The notes under the pieces were generated by a model, which saw only the letters and a list, made by a program, of their open reading frames with translations, had not been told where the DNA came from and made no database searches. A DNA stretch of 64,000 nt, from positions 62,001 to 126,000 of the forward strand of contig JALNZT010000006.1 in NCBI GenBank assembly GCA_023229135.1. The letters run 5' to 3'. Below, one piece after another: positions 26,378-35,912 of this stretch. The stretch's first letter is position 1. Each line of letters starts with the position of its first letter. This stretch comes from Bacteroidales bacterium. Lineage in GTDB: Bacteria > Bacteroidota > Bacteroidia > Bacteroidales > F082. The position numbers were made by a program, and so were the translations under genes.

Positions 26378-27112
26378 CTAAGGTATAAAAAAGAAGTTCT
26401 GTGTGAGGTGTTTTTGAGCCTCAAAATCCACCAGCTTTTTTTGTTGCAGCACCTTTACCTTGTAGCCCTTGCTTTTCATCAGCTGAAAACATTTCTGGCG
26501 GTTTTCATTTTCCCACAATTCGGTATAAATCAACGGTCGGTATTTATTGACGATCGCTTGGGCACCTTCCAAGACAAAAAACTCGAAGTTTTCCACATCC
26601 AGTTTGATGGCCGTAATGGCTTCAGTGTTCTCTTTGAGGTACTCGCAGTCGTCCAGCTTAATAATAGGAGTTGTAAAAGTATTTCCTTTGTTAAAATCGG
26701 TGATGGTTTCGTGTACTACATGGCTCAATCCCTGCATTTTAACTTCGTCAAGCACGGGCATTATCATTTCCACTTCGCCGGTAGAATTGCCCAAAGCTTT
26801 TTCAACTATCTGTACGTTTTGAAGTTTGTAATGTTTCAGAACTTTATGCAACGCCTTGATATTATGTGGCATAGGTTCAAATGAGATGATTTTTGACTGT
26901 GGACGATTTTGGCCAAGCCATACCGACATGATGCCGATATTGGCACCAATGTCGAGAATAATGCCTTTCTCGGGTATCATACTTAAGAAGTGCAAAAAGT
27001 CGCCTTCTTTTTTGTTCCATCTCAACGTGTTAATCACATAAATTGAAAATAAGAACAGATACCTATCAAATCCCAACAGCCTTTGTAATATCTTTTTTAC
27101 CCGCGCCTTCAT
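26378..27112 (-). CDS. FkbM-family SAM-dependent methyltransferase
   Basis: 244 residues with SAM-binding motif ILDIGANIGIMSVWLG, acidic motif ISFEPMPHN, and the later FkbM signature AIKLDVENFEFFVLEGAQ. FkbM enzymes O-methylate sugars or natural products; in a polysaccharide cluster methylation of a glycan is most likely. The start MKARVKKIL is clear. The gene is divergent from the GT4 gene, with 65 bases between the start codons. Confidence 0.9.
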   Translation of the reverse strand: MKARVKKILQRLLGFDRYLFLFSIYVINTLRWNKKEGDFLHFLSMIPEKGIILDIGANIGIMSVWLGQNRPQSKIISFEPMPHNIKALHKVLKHYKLQNVQIVEKALGNSTGEVEMIMPVLDEVKMQGLSHVVHETITDFNKGNTFTTPIIKLDDCEYLKENTEAITAIKLDVENFEFFVLEGAQAIVNKYRPLIYTELWENENRQKCFQLMKSKGYKVKVLQQKKLVDFEAQKHLTQNFFFIP

Positions 27113-27177
27113 TTAAAATTCTGATATTTGCGGCAAAGTTAGCAGATAATCAATACAGATTTCGCCAAAAAAAGCTT

Positions 27178-28323
27178 ATGGCACTCACAATTGCTGTCAA
27201 TACACGCTTACTCATTAAAAATAAGCTCGAAGGAATCGGCTGGTTTACTTATGAAAACCTCAAGCGCATCGTAAGAAATCATCCCGAGGTGAATTTTTAT
27301 TTCTTTTTCGATCGTCAGCCTGATGCTGAGTTTATTTTCGCCGAAAACATTACCCCCGTGGTTTTGCAGCCGCCTGCCCGCCATCCTTTTTTATTTATTA
27401 TTTGGTTTGAATGGTCGGTAAACAGAGCGCTCAAACGGTTGAAGCCGGATTTGTTTTTATCGCCGGATGGCTATCTCAGCCTGCTCAACAATACGCCCGA
27501 TCTGGCCGTGATGCACGACTTAAATTTTGAACATTTCCCCAAAGATCTACCTTTTTTAGTACGCAAATATTACCGCTGGTTTTTTCCGCGCTTTGCGCAA
27601 AAGGCAAGCCGAATTGCTACCGTTTCTACTTTCTCCAAAAATGATATTGCATCACAGTATGGCGTTGCTCTCAAAGATATTGACGTTGTTTATAATGGTG
27701 TAAACGAACGTTTTATGCCTATACCGTTTGCTGAAATTGAAGAAACAAAAGGCCAATATGCCAGCGGCAGCGATTATTTTTTGTTTGTAGGTTCGTTGCA
27801 TCCACGAAAAAATCTGGTCAGACTTTTCAAGGCTTTCGACTTGTTTTGCGCGGAGAGTGATCAAAAAATCAAGCTGATGGTGGTGGGCGAAAAAAAATGG
27901 TGGACAGCACCCATCCGCGACGCTTTCGAGGGCATGAAATACCAGCAGGAGGTAGTGTTTTGTGGTCGGCTCAATGCTGAGCAGCTTCACAAAGTTACCG
28001 CCTCGGCCTTTGCCATCACTTATGTATCCTACTTTGAGGGCTTTGGAATTCCCATTGTAGAAGCCTTTCGCTGCGGTGTTCCCGTAATCACGGCAAATGT
28101 TACTTCGATGCCCGAAGTGGCAGGCGATGCAGCGCTTTTGGTTGATCCCTTTAGCGAACAATCCATTGCAGAGGCGATGCTCGAGATGGCCACTAACAGT
28201 GAGAAAAGGGCGCAACTTATTGAAAAAGGACTTAAACGGGCCAAATTGTTTAGCTGGGATAAGGCTGCCCAAAAACTTTGGGAAAGTATTCTGACCACTA
28301 TTGATCAATCCACAGAAAATTAA
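27178..28323 (+). CDS. Family 4 glycosyltransferase
   Basis: A GT-B enzyme of 381 residues. The N-terminal half begins ALTIAVNTRLL. The C-terminal nucleotide-sugar domain has YFLFVGSLHPRKNLVRL, the SYFEGFGIPIVEAF catalytic EX7E region and TANVTSMPEVAGDAALLVDP. It transfers a sugar in the cytoplasm, probably for the neighbouring surface polysaccharide. The ATG at 27178 is chosen; the longer frame from 27043 would run antisense through the start of the FkbM gene. purD follows after 4 bases. Confidence 0.92.
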   Translation: MALTIAVNTRLLIKNKLEGIGWFTYENLKRIVRNHPEVNFYFFFDRQPDAEFIFAENITPVVLQPPARHPFLFIIWFEWSVNRALKRLKPDLFLSPDGYLSLLNNTPDLAVMHDLNFEHFPKDLPFLVRKYYRWFFPRFAQKASRIATVSTFSKNDIASQYGVALKDIDVVYNGVNERFMPIPFAEIEETKGQYASGSDYFLFVGSLHPRKNLVRLFKAFDLFCAESDQKIKLMVVGEKKWWTAPIRDAFEGMKYQQEVVFCGRLNAEQLHKVTASAFAITYVSYFEGFGIPIVEAFRCGVPVITANVTSMPEVAGDAALLVDPFSEQSIAEAMLEMATNSEKRAQLIEKGLKRAKLFSWDKAAQKLWESILTTIDQSTEN

Positions 28324-28327
28324 TGCC

Positions 28328-29617
28328 ATGAATATTCTTATCATAGGTTCGGGCGGTCGCGAACACGCCATCGGCTGGAAGTTGAAACAAAGTAAACAAT
28401 GCGGCAAACTTTTTTTTGTTTGCGGAAACGCCGGAACAGGGCAGCTTGGCGTAAACCTGCCATGCGATATAACTGATTTTTCGGGCATAAAACATATTTG
28501 TGTCGAAGAGCAGATTGAGCTGGTAGTGGTTGGGCCGGAGCATCCGCTGGTTGAAGGTATTGTGGATTATTTTAGGGCTGATAAAGTCTTACAGGATATC
28601 GCAATTATTGGTCCTGACAAGCAAGGTGCGAGGCTGGAAGGCAGCAAGGCTTTCGCAAAAGAATTTATGCGCAAAAATGCCATCCCGACAGCTGTTTCTA
28701 TGGACGTAACACCCGAAACCATTGATGTTGGAATAGAGTATTTGCGTAGTTTGGCAGCTCCTTATGTGTTAAAAGCTGATGGACTGGCATCCGGAAAAGG
28801 CGTAGTGATTTTACACAACTTGGAAGAAGCCGAACGAGAGCTGAAAAGTATGCTGGAAGGCAAATTTGGCGATGCATCCACGAAGGTGGTGATAGAGCAG
28901 TTTTTGAATGGGCTGGAGCTTTCCGTCTTTGTGCTTACCGATGGCGAAAATTACAAAATATTGCCGGTAGCAAAGGATTACAAGCGAATTGGAGAGGGCG
29001 ATACTGGCCCTAATACCGGTGGAATGGGTGCCGTTTCGCCGGTGGTTTTTGCTGACGAAGACTTTATGAAAAAGGTGGAAAATCGGATTATTGTTCCTAC
29101 GCTCAAAGGTTTAAAATCAGCTGGAATTGATTATAAAGGCTTTATCTTTTTGGGCCTGATGAATGTGGAGTCCGATCCATTTGTGATAGAATATAATGTA
29201 CGACTGGGAGACCCTGAAACAGAGTGTGTTGTGCCGCTTATTGAGTCTGATCTGGTAGAACTGTTATTGGCCGCTTATCGGGGGAAACTTAAGGATACTG
29301 TACTTGAAATCGACGACAGAGCGGCTATTACGGTGATGATGGTTTCGGGTGGCTATCCCGGAAATTACACCACTGGAAAAGTAATTTCCGGCTTGGCCGG
29401 CACCAAAGAATGTGTTGTTTTTCATGCCGGAACAAGCATAGACGTGGAAACACAAAAGGTTAAGTCAATTGGAGGACGTGTGCTGGCAATCACAGCGGTT
29501 GACTACAGCCTGGAGGCAGCCCGAAAAACGGTTTATGAAAACGTGGAAAAAGTTGTGTTTCAAGACGCTGCCTACCGTACTGATATTGGTGCTGATATTT
29601 TGGCCTATAAAGCCTAA
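28328..29617 (+). CDS. purD: Phosphoribosylamine-glycine ligase
   Basis: Second step of purine synthesis: ATP-dependent joining of glycine to phosphoribosylamine. The N-terminus is MNILIIGSGGREHAI. The ATP-grasp domain has LKADGLASGKGVV, and the metal/substrate site GDTGPNTGGMGAVSP and EYNVRLGDPETE are intact. 429 residues is normal. Its start, 4 bases after the GT4 stop, and DUF6427 2 bases after its end suggest one transcript. Confidence 0.96.
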   Translation: MNILIIGSGGREHAIGWKLKQSKQCGKLFFVCGNAGTGQLGVNLPCDITDFSGIKHICVEEQIELVVVGPEHPLVEGIVDYFRADKVLQDIAIIGPDKQGARLEGSKAFAKEFMRKNAIPTAVSMDVTPETIDVGIEYLRSLAAPYVLKADGLASGKGVVILHNLEEAERELKSMLEGKFGDASTKVVIEQFLNGLELSVFVLTDGENYKILPVAKDYKRIGEGDTGPNTGGMGAVSPVVFADEDFMKKVENRIIVPTLKGLKSAGIDYKGFIFLGLMNVESDPFVIEYNVRLGDPETECVVPLIESDLVELLLAAYRGKLKDTVLEIDDRAAITVMMVSGGYPGNYTTGKVISGLAGTKECVVFHAGTSIDVETQKVKSIGGRVLAITAVDYSLEAARKTVYENVEKVVFQDAAYRTDIGADILAYKA

Positions 29618-29619
29618 TT

Positions 29620-30609
29620 ATGTTTATTCGCTTTTTCAGATCGAGTTTTGCAGCCCAATATGTGCTGGTGGTTTTGCTTGCTGTAGTGCTTTGGCTACCG
29701 GCATTTTTGAAGTTTCCGGCAACAGTTGAATTTAATATAGACCGGCAGCCGTTTTTTGGTTTAACGCTTGATGCGCTTGCCGGGTCTCCGTTGCTTCAGC
29801 TGATGCTGGCATTGCTGCTTCTGCTGTTTCAAGCCTTTTTTTTTAATGCCTTTTTGGCTTCTCATCACCTGATTACGCGCATCGGCTCAACAGGAGCTTT
29901 TGTGTATGTGTTGTTATTCAGCAGCTCGCCAGAGCTTACGCGGCTTTATCCTTTTTTGATGGCGGCAGTTTTTATTTTGGCCGTACTGCATACGCTTTTC
30001 TTGATTTATGAAACCGAAAGACCTTATTATTCCGTTTTCAATGCCGGATTTTTTGTGGCTATGGCTGCTTTGTTTTATACGCCGGCAGCAATTTTATTTT
30101 TTTGGGTGATTATTTCATTGGTAATTGCGTTGCAGGCCAACATGAGGAATTTTTTAATTGCTTTCATGGGTTTTCTGACACCGATATATCTCTTGATGAG
30201 CTGGTTTTTCCTCACCGATCAACTTGCTGAATGGCTTGCCGGCTATAAGGGGCAATATATCAGTTTGTTGGCTGATTTTAGTCAAATTTCGGTTTTGCAA
30301 TATATCATCGGTTTGGTGATGCTGGTGCTGTTTATTTTTGCTTTAGGTCCTGTTTTGGGTAACGAAACCGAGAAAAACCTAGGTTTGCGCAAAAAAATCA
30401 ACATCACTCATGCACTCTTGTTTTTTTCATTACTGATGTTGTTCTTTCAAAGAGATTCGCTGATTTTCAATAGCGTTTTATTGCTGCCTTTGGCGGTCTA
30501 TATCTCCTTTGATTTTGCTTATGCCTATAAGCTTCGTTGGAGAAATGGTTTGTTGCTTGCTTTAATACTGCTTATTGTTGTAAATCAATACTATAACTTA
30601 ATATACTGA
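29620..30609 (+). CDS. DUF6427-type polytopic membrane protein
   Basis: 329 residues with about ten hydrophobic segments and few charged residues until the short loop GNETEKNLGLRKKIN near residue 250. It matches the membrane family that commonly lies between purD-type and other housekeeping genes in Bacteroidota, named DUF6427; the function is unknown. The stop overlaps the rnhB start (TGATG). An inner-membrane location is certain from the composition. No catalytic motif is seen. Confidence 0.8.
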   Translation: MFIRFFRSSFAAQYVLVVLLAVVLWLPAFLKFPATVEFNIDRQPFFGLTLDALAGSPLLQLMLALLLLLFQAFFFNAFLASHHLITRIGSTGAFVYVLLFSSSPELTRLYPFLMAAVFILAVLHTLFLIYETERPYYSVFNAGFFVAMAALFYTPAAILFFWVIISLVIALQANMRNFLIAFMGFLTPIYLLMSWFFLTDQLAEWLAGYKGQYISLLADFSQISVLQYIIGLVMLVLFIFALGPVLGNETEKNLGLRKKINITHALLFFSLLMLFFQRDSLIFNSVLLLPLAVYISFDFAYAYKLRWRNGLLLALILLIVVNQYYNLIY

Positions 30610-31208
30610 TGGCGCTGCATCCCTTTTTTAAGATCGGAATTTTGGAAGCAGGTTGTGATGAAGCCGGTCGTGGCTGTCTTGCAGGTCCTGTGGTGGCCGC
30701 TGCGGTTGTTTTGGATGCTAAAAAGAATTACCCGCTGCTCAACGACTCTAAAAAACTGACAGAAAAAAACAGGGAAATCTTACGCGAAATCATTGAAAAG
30801 GAAGCACTGACCTGGGCGGTAGGTTTTGTATCGCCTACCGAAATAGATCAGATTAATATCTTGCAGGCCAGTTTTTTAGCCATGCATCGCGCCCTCGATC
30901 AGCTGGCTTTTGTCCCTGAACATTTATTGATCGATGGCAACAGGTTTAAGCTTTACAAAAACATACCACATCAGTGCATTATTGGTGGCGACGCGCTATA
31001 TCAGGCTATTGCTGCGGCATCAATTTTGGCCAAAACACATCGAGATGCCTATATGCGGCACGCACACGATCAGTTTCCACTTTATGGCTGGGACCAAAAC
31101 AAAGGCTATCCAACAAAAGCCCACAAAAACGCGATTGCTGATCATGGATTAAGTCCTTTGCACAGGCTAAGTTTTAACTGGAGAAATCAACTGAAATTGT
31201 CGATTTGA
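30609..31208 (+). CDS. rnhB: Ribonuclease HII
   Basis: Removes RNA primers and single ribonucleotides from DNA. The catalytic Asp17-Glu18 of AGCDEAGRGCLAGPVVAAAV is present, then LLIDGN and AAASILAKTHRD with the remaining carboxylates. 199 residues is normal. Translation is coupled to the upstream gene by the TGATG overlap. Confidence 0.96.
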   Translation: MALHPFFKIGILEAGCDEAGRGCLAGPVVAAAVVLDAKKNYPLLNDSKKLTEKNREILREIIEKEALTWAVGFVSPTEIDQINILQASFLAMHRALDQLAFVPEHLLIDGNRFKLYKNIPHQCIIGGDALYQAIAAASILAKTHRDAYMRHAHDQFPLYGWDQNKGYPTKAHKNAIADHGLSPLHRLSFNWRNQLKLSI

Positions 31209-31303
31209 GGTTACTGCCTGCGCGAATGACGGTCTTGTTTTGATTCTGCTGATTGATAGTAGAAAGCTATCAACAACCAACTGTTGATGAATGTGTAAAC
31301 TTA

Positions 31304-31336
31304 TTGCTGAAAAATAGGCTATTGTGATTAACTTTG
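31304..31336 (+). promoter_or_regulatory. Promoter (TTG-N22-TAACTTTG)
   Basis: TTG at 31304-31306 and TAACTTTG at 31329-31336, 11 bases before the ATG at 31348 of the propeller protein gene. Confidence 0.55.
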
Positions 31337-31347
31337 TTAGCTTATAA

Positions 31348-34035
31348 ATGCAGAATATCATGTTGAAAAACTGGTTAAAATATTTCATTTCCTTTGTCGT
31401 AATCGTTTTTGTTGGGCTTATCTCTTTTTTTCTTTTTGATCAAAGCCAGTCCGCTCCCGCAGCTGTTTTGCAGGCTGTCCCCGCTAATGCGATGCTGGTT
31501 GCCGAGTTTCAGGAAGGAGGACCCTTTTGGGAGAAACTGAGAAAGCAGACGTCTTTTTGGCCGGTGCTTGCAGGCATTGATGAGATAGGGAATTTTCAGG
31601 ACAGGATGTCGTGGCTCGATAGTCTTTTGACCGAAGAGCCCGGCTTTGCTGAACTCATGCAGCGCAGACAGATGGCTTTTTCACTACATCCCACCGAAGA
31701 TGGTTTTGGATTTTTATTTGTAGCGGAGGTGAGAAACGATTTGGCCTTTCATCAGATTGAGCGCATGATCAACAGCCGTTTCAAGGGGAACATCACTATT
31801 ATAGAACGCAAACAAAATCAGCAGAAAACGGCCCTCATTGTTGATGCAAAAAATGATGAACAATACTCTTTCGTGCTTGAAAAAGGCTTGTTTATCGGCA
31901 GTTTTCACCGCGAACTGGTGGAGCAGGCAATAGCCCTGATTGCCAGCGAAAAAAGTCTTGCCAGTGATCCGGGATTTAACCGGTTGATGCAAACCCGGGG
32001 TACCAACGTCGATGGCTATGTTTATGTGCAGCTTGATCGATTTGAAAAGCTGATAACACACTCAGCTAATGAGATCTATAGAGATTTGACGACCCAGACT
32101 TTTCAACAGTTCGGAGGTTGGTCTATGCTTGATTTGTTGGTAAAAGACCAGGATTTATTGCTAAACGGTTATACCATAGTTGCTGACAGCAGTGATTTTT
32201 TGTCCCATCTGCGCGGGTTAAAAGCTACCAACAATACCATGGTGAATATGCTGCCTTATTCTACCCGTTTGATGTTACATTTTGGTATTGAAGATTTTCA
32301 GGAGTTTTGGTTACGGTCGCGTAACCCACATCGTGTCAATGCTTTTGATGCGAAATTTGGCGTAAACTCCGCTAAGGATTTCATTCCCTATCTGTCAGGC
32401 GAGCTGTCGATTTCTTATATCGACAACGATCAGTCACCGCTTTTGGTGGCCGGATTACGCAACGAAAACGGCGTCGAAACTTTTTTTAATAGACTGGCAG
32501 CCAGGGCAGGAGGCAAAAGAATTACACGCATGGAAAACGCACAGATAGTGCAAATGAACCCAACAAATTTCCCGGGAGAAATTTTTGGCAAAGCATTTTC
32601 AAAACTTAAAGGCAGCTACTATCTCATCACCGATCAATACTTGTTGGTAGCTGATGATGTTTCTGTGCTGGAACAAACCCTGCATACTTATCGCACAGGG
32701 CGCACCCTCGAAATGAATGAAAACTTCAAAGGATTTGCAAATAATATGGCAGAAGAAGCCAATGTGAGCCTTTATGTTAACCTGCGCGACGGGCTTCCGC
32801 TGCTAAACCAGTTTGTAAGCAAACAACTCAATTTTCAGATTCACCGTAACAAACAGAAATTGAGTGAGTTTGAGGGATTATCGGTTCAATTGACGGCTTT
32901 TAATGACATTATTTATACCAGTGTTTTTCTCAAACACAATCCCAATTACAAAGAAGAAAGCCTTATCGCCTGGAAAACTGCGTTGGACGCACCCATGGTG
33001 GGGCAGCCGCATATTGTTGAAGATCACCTTACTTCTGCCAACAACCTGTTGGTTTTTGATGCAGCAAATAATATGTATCTCATTGATCCTGATGGTAAAA
33101 TCATCTGGAAGAAAAAGTTGGCCGAAGAACATATAGGCGAAGTTTTTGTGGTAGATTTTTACAAAAATAACAAATACCAATTTTTATTCAACAGCTCAAA
33201 TTACCTGTATCTGATTGATAGAAACGGGAATAATGTTTCCGGCTACCCGATAAAATTGCGCTCGCAGGCCACCAACGGCATCGTTGTGTTCGACTACAAC
33301 GACCGCAAGGATTATCGTATCCTGGTTTCCTGCGCCGATAAGCTGACTTACAATTACGAACTCAATGGAAAACAGGTGGATGGTTGGCAAAAGCCACGTT
33401 CTTTAGAAATCGTGACCAAGCAGGTGGAACGCCTTATTGCCGCCGGAAAAGACTATATTATCATCACCGATATCAAAGGAAATGTGCGTATTGTTGACCG
33501 GCGCGGGCAGGTGCGCATAAGCCCGCGTGGCAATTTGGAAAAGTCGGTTTTCGCTGATTTTTATGTCAACAAAACCAATAGCAAAGGTATTTTGCTTACT
33601 TCCGACAAGCAAGGAAAACTACTTTATGTATCCGGAAACGGTCAGCTTTCCACCACCGACTTTGGCCAGTTTACCGAAGAACATTTTTTCCTCTACGAAG
33701 ATTTCAACCAGGACGGTAACGTGGATTTTATTTACTTAGACGGTAATAAGATGAAGATTTTTGACCGTTTCAGCAAAATGCTTTTTAGTTACGACTTTAA
33801 AAATGTGATCATTACCAAGCCGCGTTTTTTTAACATCACCAAACGGAAGAGACTGCTCGGCATTGTTTCTGAAACCTCACGCGAGATTTACCTGATTGAT
33901 AAAAACGGCAAAATGATTATCAGCTCCGGCCTGGCCGGCGAAACACCCTTTGCCGTTGGAAGCCTGCGTGATAACGATGAGATAAACCTGATTACCGGTA
34001 TGGGTGATTTCGTTTATAATTATGTGATTTATTAA
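31348..34035 (+). CDS. Membrane-anchored DUF3352-like protein with C-terminal beta-propeller
   Basis: 895 residues. A single membrane segment (LKYFISFVVIVFVGLISFFLF, ~8-28) anchors a long periplasmic part. Residues ~40-550 resemble DUF3352-type proteins (opening VPANAMLVAEFQEGGPFWEKL). From ~555 on there are repeated blades with aspartate-rich turns (YLIDPDGKIIWKKK, YLIDRNGNNVSG, IVDRRGQVRI, YLIDKNGKMI), which suggests a PQQ-like propeller. The role is unknown; an envelope quality-control or binding function is possible. Starts at 31348 and 31360 are both reasonable. Confidence 0.8.
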   Translation: MQNIMLKNWLKYFISFVVIVFVGLISFFLFDQSQSAPAAVLQAVPANAMLVAEFQEGGPFWEKLRKQTSFWPVLAGIDEIGNFQDRMSWLDSLLTEEPGFAELMQRRQMAFSLHPTEDGFGFLFVAEVRNDLAFHQIERMINSRFKGNITIIERKQNQQKTALIVDAKNDEQYSFVLEKGLFIGSFHRELVEQAIALIASEKSLASDPGFNRLMQTRGTNVDGYVYVQLDRFEKLITHSANEIYRDLTTQTFQQFGGWSMLDLLVKDQDLLLNGYTIVADSSDFLSHLRGLKATNNTMVNMLPYSTRLMLHFGIEDFQEFWLRSRNPHRVNAFDAKFGVNSAKDFIPYLSGELSISYIDNDQSPLLVAGLRNENGVETFFNRLAARAGGKRITRMENAQIVQMNPTNFPGEIFGKAFSKLKGSYYLITDQYLLVADDVSVLEQTLHTYRTGRTLEMNENFKGFANNMAEEANVSLYVNLRDGLPLLNQFVSKQLNFQIHRNKQKLSEFEGLSVQLTAFNDIIYTSVFLKHNPNYKEESLIAWKTALDAPMVGQPHIVEDHLTSANNLLVFDAANNMYLIDPDGKIIWKKKLAEEHIGEVFVVDFYKNNKYQFLFNSSNYLYLIDRNGNNVSGYPIKLRSQATNGIVVFDYNDRKDYRILVSCADKLTYNYELNGKQVDGWQKPRSLEIVTKQVERLIAAGKDYIIITDIKGNVRIVDRRGQVRISPRGNLEKSVFADFYVNKTNSKGILLTSDKQGKLLYVSGNGQLSTTDFGQFTEEHFFLYEDFNQDGNVDFIYLDGNKMKIFDRFSKMLFSYDFKNVIITKPRFFNITKRKRLLGIVSETSREIYLIDKNGKMIISSGLAGETPFAVGSLRDNDEINLITGMGDFVYNYVIY

Positions 34036-34140
34036 GAAACGAATTGATAATATTGTCAAGGGTTATATCTAACTGGCATATAGTCAGCTATTTGAGGTGT
34101 TTTATGTTAAAGCTTTGAGAAGACAATTTGATAGAAATCT

Positions 34141-35472
34141 CTAAATCTTACCTGCTGCCCAATTACCTTTTCTCAGGTAAAGCCATGACAAGCTTGTTAA
34201 TAAAACACCATAAAGCAGCTCCGAAGTCCAAACCAATGCGATGTCGGCGTTAAAATAATTGGTCAGCGTATAAACATAGCTCACATAGAACCCCAGCACA
34301 ATCATCTCGATAACAAAGGAAACATTTGTTTTGCCTGTGCCCAAAACCCCATTGAAAAGCACGAAGCCAATCGCCAGCGCAATAGAGCTGAAATTGACCG
34401 TATAAAGCACCGGAATGCTTTTTCGTATCAAGCCTTGGTCGCTGCTGTAGACACTCAAAATGGCTTCGGGCCAAGCCAGGCTGGCAAACACAAATAGCAG
34501 TACACCGCCAACGCACATCAGCAGAATGCGCCTCAGCAAAAGCATGATGTAGCCTTGTTTGCGCATACCGATCAGGTAGCTCACCATAGAGTTTGCCGCC
34601 GAGGCAAAACCCCAGATAGGAATCATCAGCACGATATAAATACTACGTATAATATTGGAAATTGCCAGCGCCTGTTCGCCCAGCTTTTCCACGAAAAGGA
34701 AAAAGACAAACCAAACGCCCAGCGAAAGAAAGTTCTGCAGCATAATGGGAGAAGCTAGCTTGTAATTCCTGACAAACAGTGCTTTGTCCCAGGCGTTAAA
34801 CTGATAAAGGTTGAAATTAATCGGATGCTTTTTCAGCTGTGTATTGATGATCAGGTAAGCCATTGCCGCAGCTTCCGCAATTACCGAAGCTACTGCCGCT
34901 CCTTTTATGCCCATTTCCGGAAAGCCCCAATTGCCAAAAATTAAGGCATAATCCAAGACGATATTTACCACCGCCATCACCAGCGTGCTCCAGGTAATGA
35001 TCTGTGTGCGTGCTATTCCAATATAAAAAGAGCGAAATAAAATTTGCGCAAAAGCGAAGAAAATACCATAAACGCGGTAATCTAAAAACTCGATACTGGC
35101 TGCATAAATGGCATCAGAAGAAACCAGGGGACGCAAAATATCGTCGCTAAAGGCAAACAAAACCAAGAATGCCAAAATGGACAAAGGCAACATAAAATAC
35201 AGCGCGTGATCGAAGGTTTTACCAACCATTTTTTTATCGCCTTCGCCAAAACGGCGGGCAATAATTATTTGCGCACCCGTTCCAAAACCTAAGCCGAGAT
35301 TGATAAAAACCAGGTAAAACATGCCGCCAATCGCTGATGCGCCCAGCGCTACCTCGCTCACGCGACCTAAGAAAGCCGTATCGGTGACATTTATCAAATT
35401 TTGAGCAACGCTACCCAAAATGATGGGATATGCAATGCTCCAGATACGATTATAAGAAATGTTTAAGCTCAC
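34141..35472 (-). CDS. MATE-family multidrug/sodium antiporter
   Basis: 443 residues with 12 predicted membrane helices and typical MATE sequences (WSIAYPIILGSVAQNLINVTDTAFLGRV at the start, FGTGAQIIIARRFGEGDKK, then GIKGAAVASVIAE). It exports cationic compounds in exchange for Na+ or H+ at the inner membrane. The start is a GTG at 35472; no ATG is nearby and a -7 element lies 23 bases upstream. It is convergent with the preceding gene, with about 100 bases between stops. Confidence 0.92.
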   Translation of the reverse strand: MSLNISYNRIWSIAYPIILGSVAQNLINVTDTAFLGRVSEVALGASAIGGMFYLVFINLGLGFGTGAQIIIARRFGEGDKKMVGKTFDHALYFMLPLSILAFLVLFAFSDDILRPLVSSDAIYAASIEFLDYRVYGIFFAFAQILFRSFYIGIARTQIITWSTLVMAVVNIVLDYALIFGNWGFPEMGIKGAAVASVIAEAAAMAYLIINTQLKKHPINFNLYQFNAWDKALFVRNYKLASPIMLQNFLSLGVWFVFFLFVEKLGEQALAISNIIRSIYIVLMIPIWGFASAANSMVSYLIGMRKQGYIMLLLRRILLMCVGGVLLFVFASLAWPEAILSVYSSDQGLIRKSIPVLYTVNFSSIALAIGFVLFNGVLGTGKTNVSFVIEMIVLGFYVSYVYTLTNYFNADIALVWTSELLYGVLLTSLSWLYLRKGNWAAGKI

Positions 35473-35494
35473 CTTTTGCGCCGGTTTTGGGCTG

Positions 35495-35502
35495 CAAAGG
35501 TA
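35495..35502 (-). promoter_or_regulatory. -7 promoter element TACCTTTG of the MATE gene
   Basis: Exact TAnnTTTG on the minus strand, 22 bases before the GTG start, supporting that start. Confidence 0.55.
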
Positions 35503-35552
35503 AGCAGAATGAGGTGTAAAATACCGCTTTTTTTATTGCATTGAATCTTAGC

Positions 35553-35780
35553 GCTCCGCAAAGCATCCGCTACTTCTGGGCTTGAGTAGCTTTAGCTGCC
35601 CGCAATTTACCTGTTCAGCGAAGCATCCGCTTCGTGGGATTATCCTGAAGCATTCGCTACTAACGTAATCGGTTGTTTTCAATTATCGCTAATTCTGGAT
35701 GTACGGCGCTTCTGATGCTCGTTCCGCGCAGCATCCGCTGCGTGGAGCTATCCTGTAGCATTCGCTACTTACGAAATCGT
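35553..35780. repeat. Covarying palindromic repeat array (two full copies and one partial copy)
   Basis: Full copies at 35613-35672 and 35721-35780 match at 50 of 60 positions. A partial copy lies at 35553-35580. Each full copy contains two small hairpins. The first is CGAAGC-ATCC-GCTTCG in one copy and CGCAGC-ATCC-GCTGCG in the other, so both arms changed together. The second is GTAGC-ATTC-GCTAC, with one mismatch in the first copy. No coding region is present. This looks like a REP/BIME-like intergenic element. Confidence 0.75.
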
Positions 35781-35912
35781 TTATAAAATATCTCCCCCAA
35801 TCTTCCATTTTGCCACCTCTCCAATCCCGCCCCAAAACAAATTAAAACCTATTATTATCTTCAATGAATAAAAAAACGCAACTTTGTAAAGCATAAAAAT
35901 CACAATCCCCCA
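35781..35912. other. Leader region of the MFS gene
   Basis: No gene. A near-match -7 element (CAACTTTG, first T missing) lies at 35879-35886, 27 bases before the ATG. Confidence 0.4.

Noticed and set aside
27652..28488. 278-residue minus-strand reading frame
   Set aside because: It lies entirely antisense to the clear GT4 and purD genes and shows no protein-family features.
35553..35780. CRISPR array
   Set aside because: Only two and a half degenerate units with internal hairpins, spacer-like gaps of unequal size, and no cas genes nearby.
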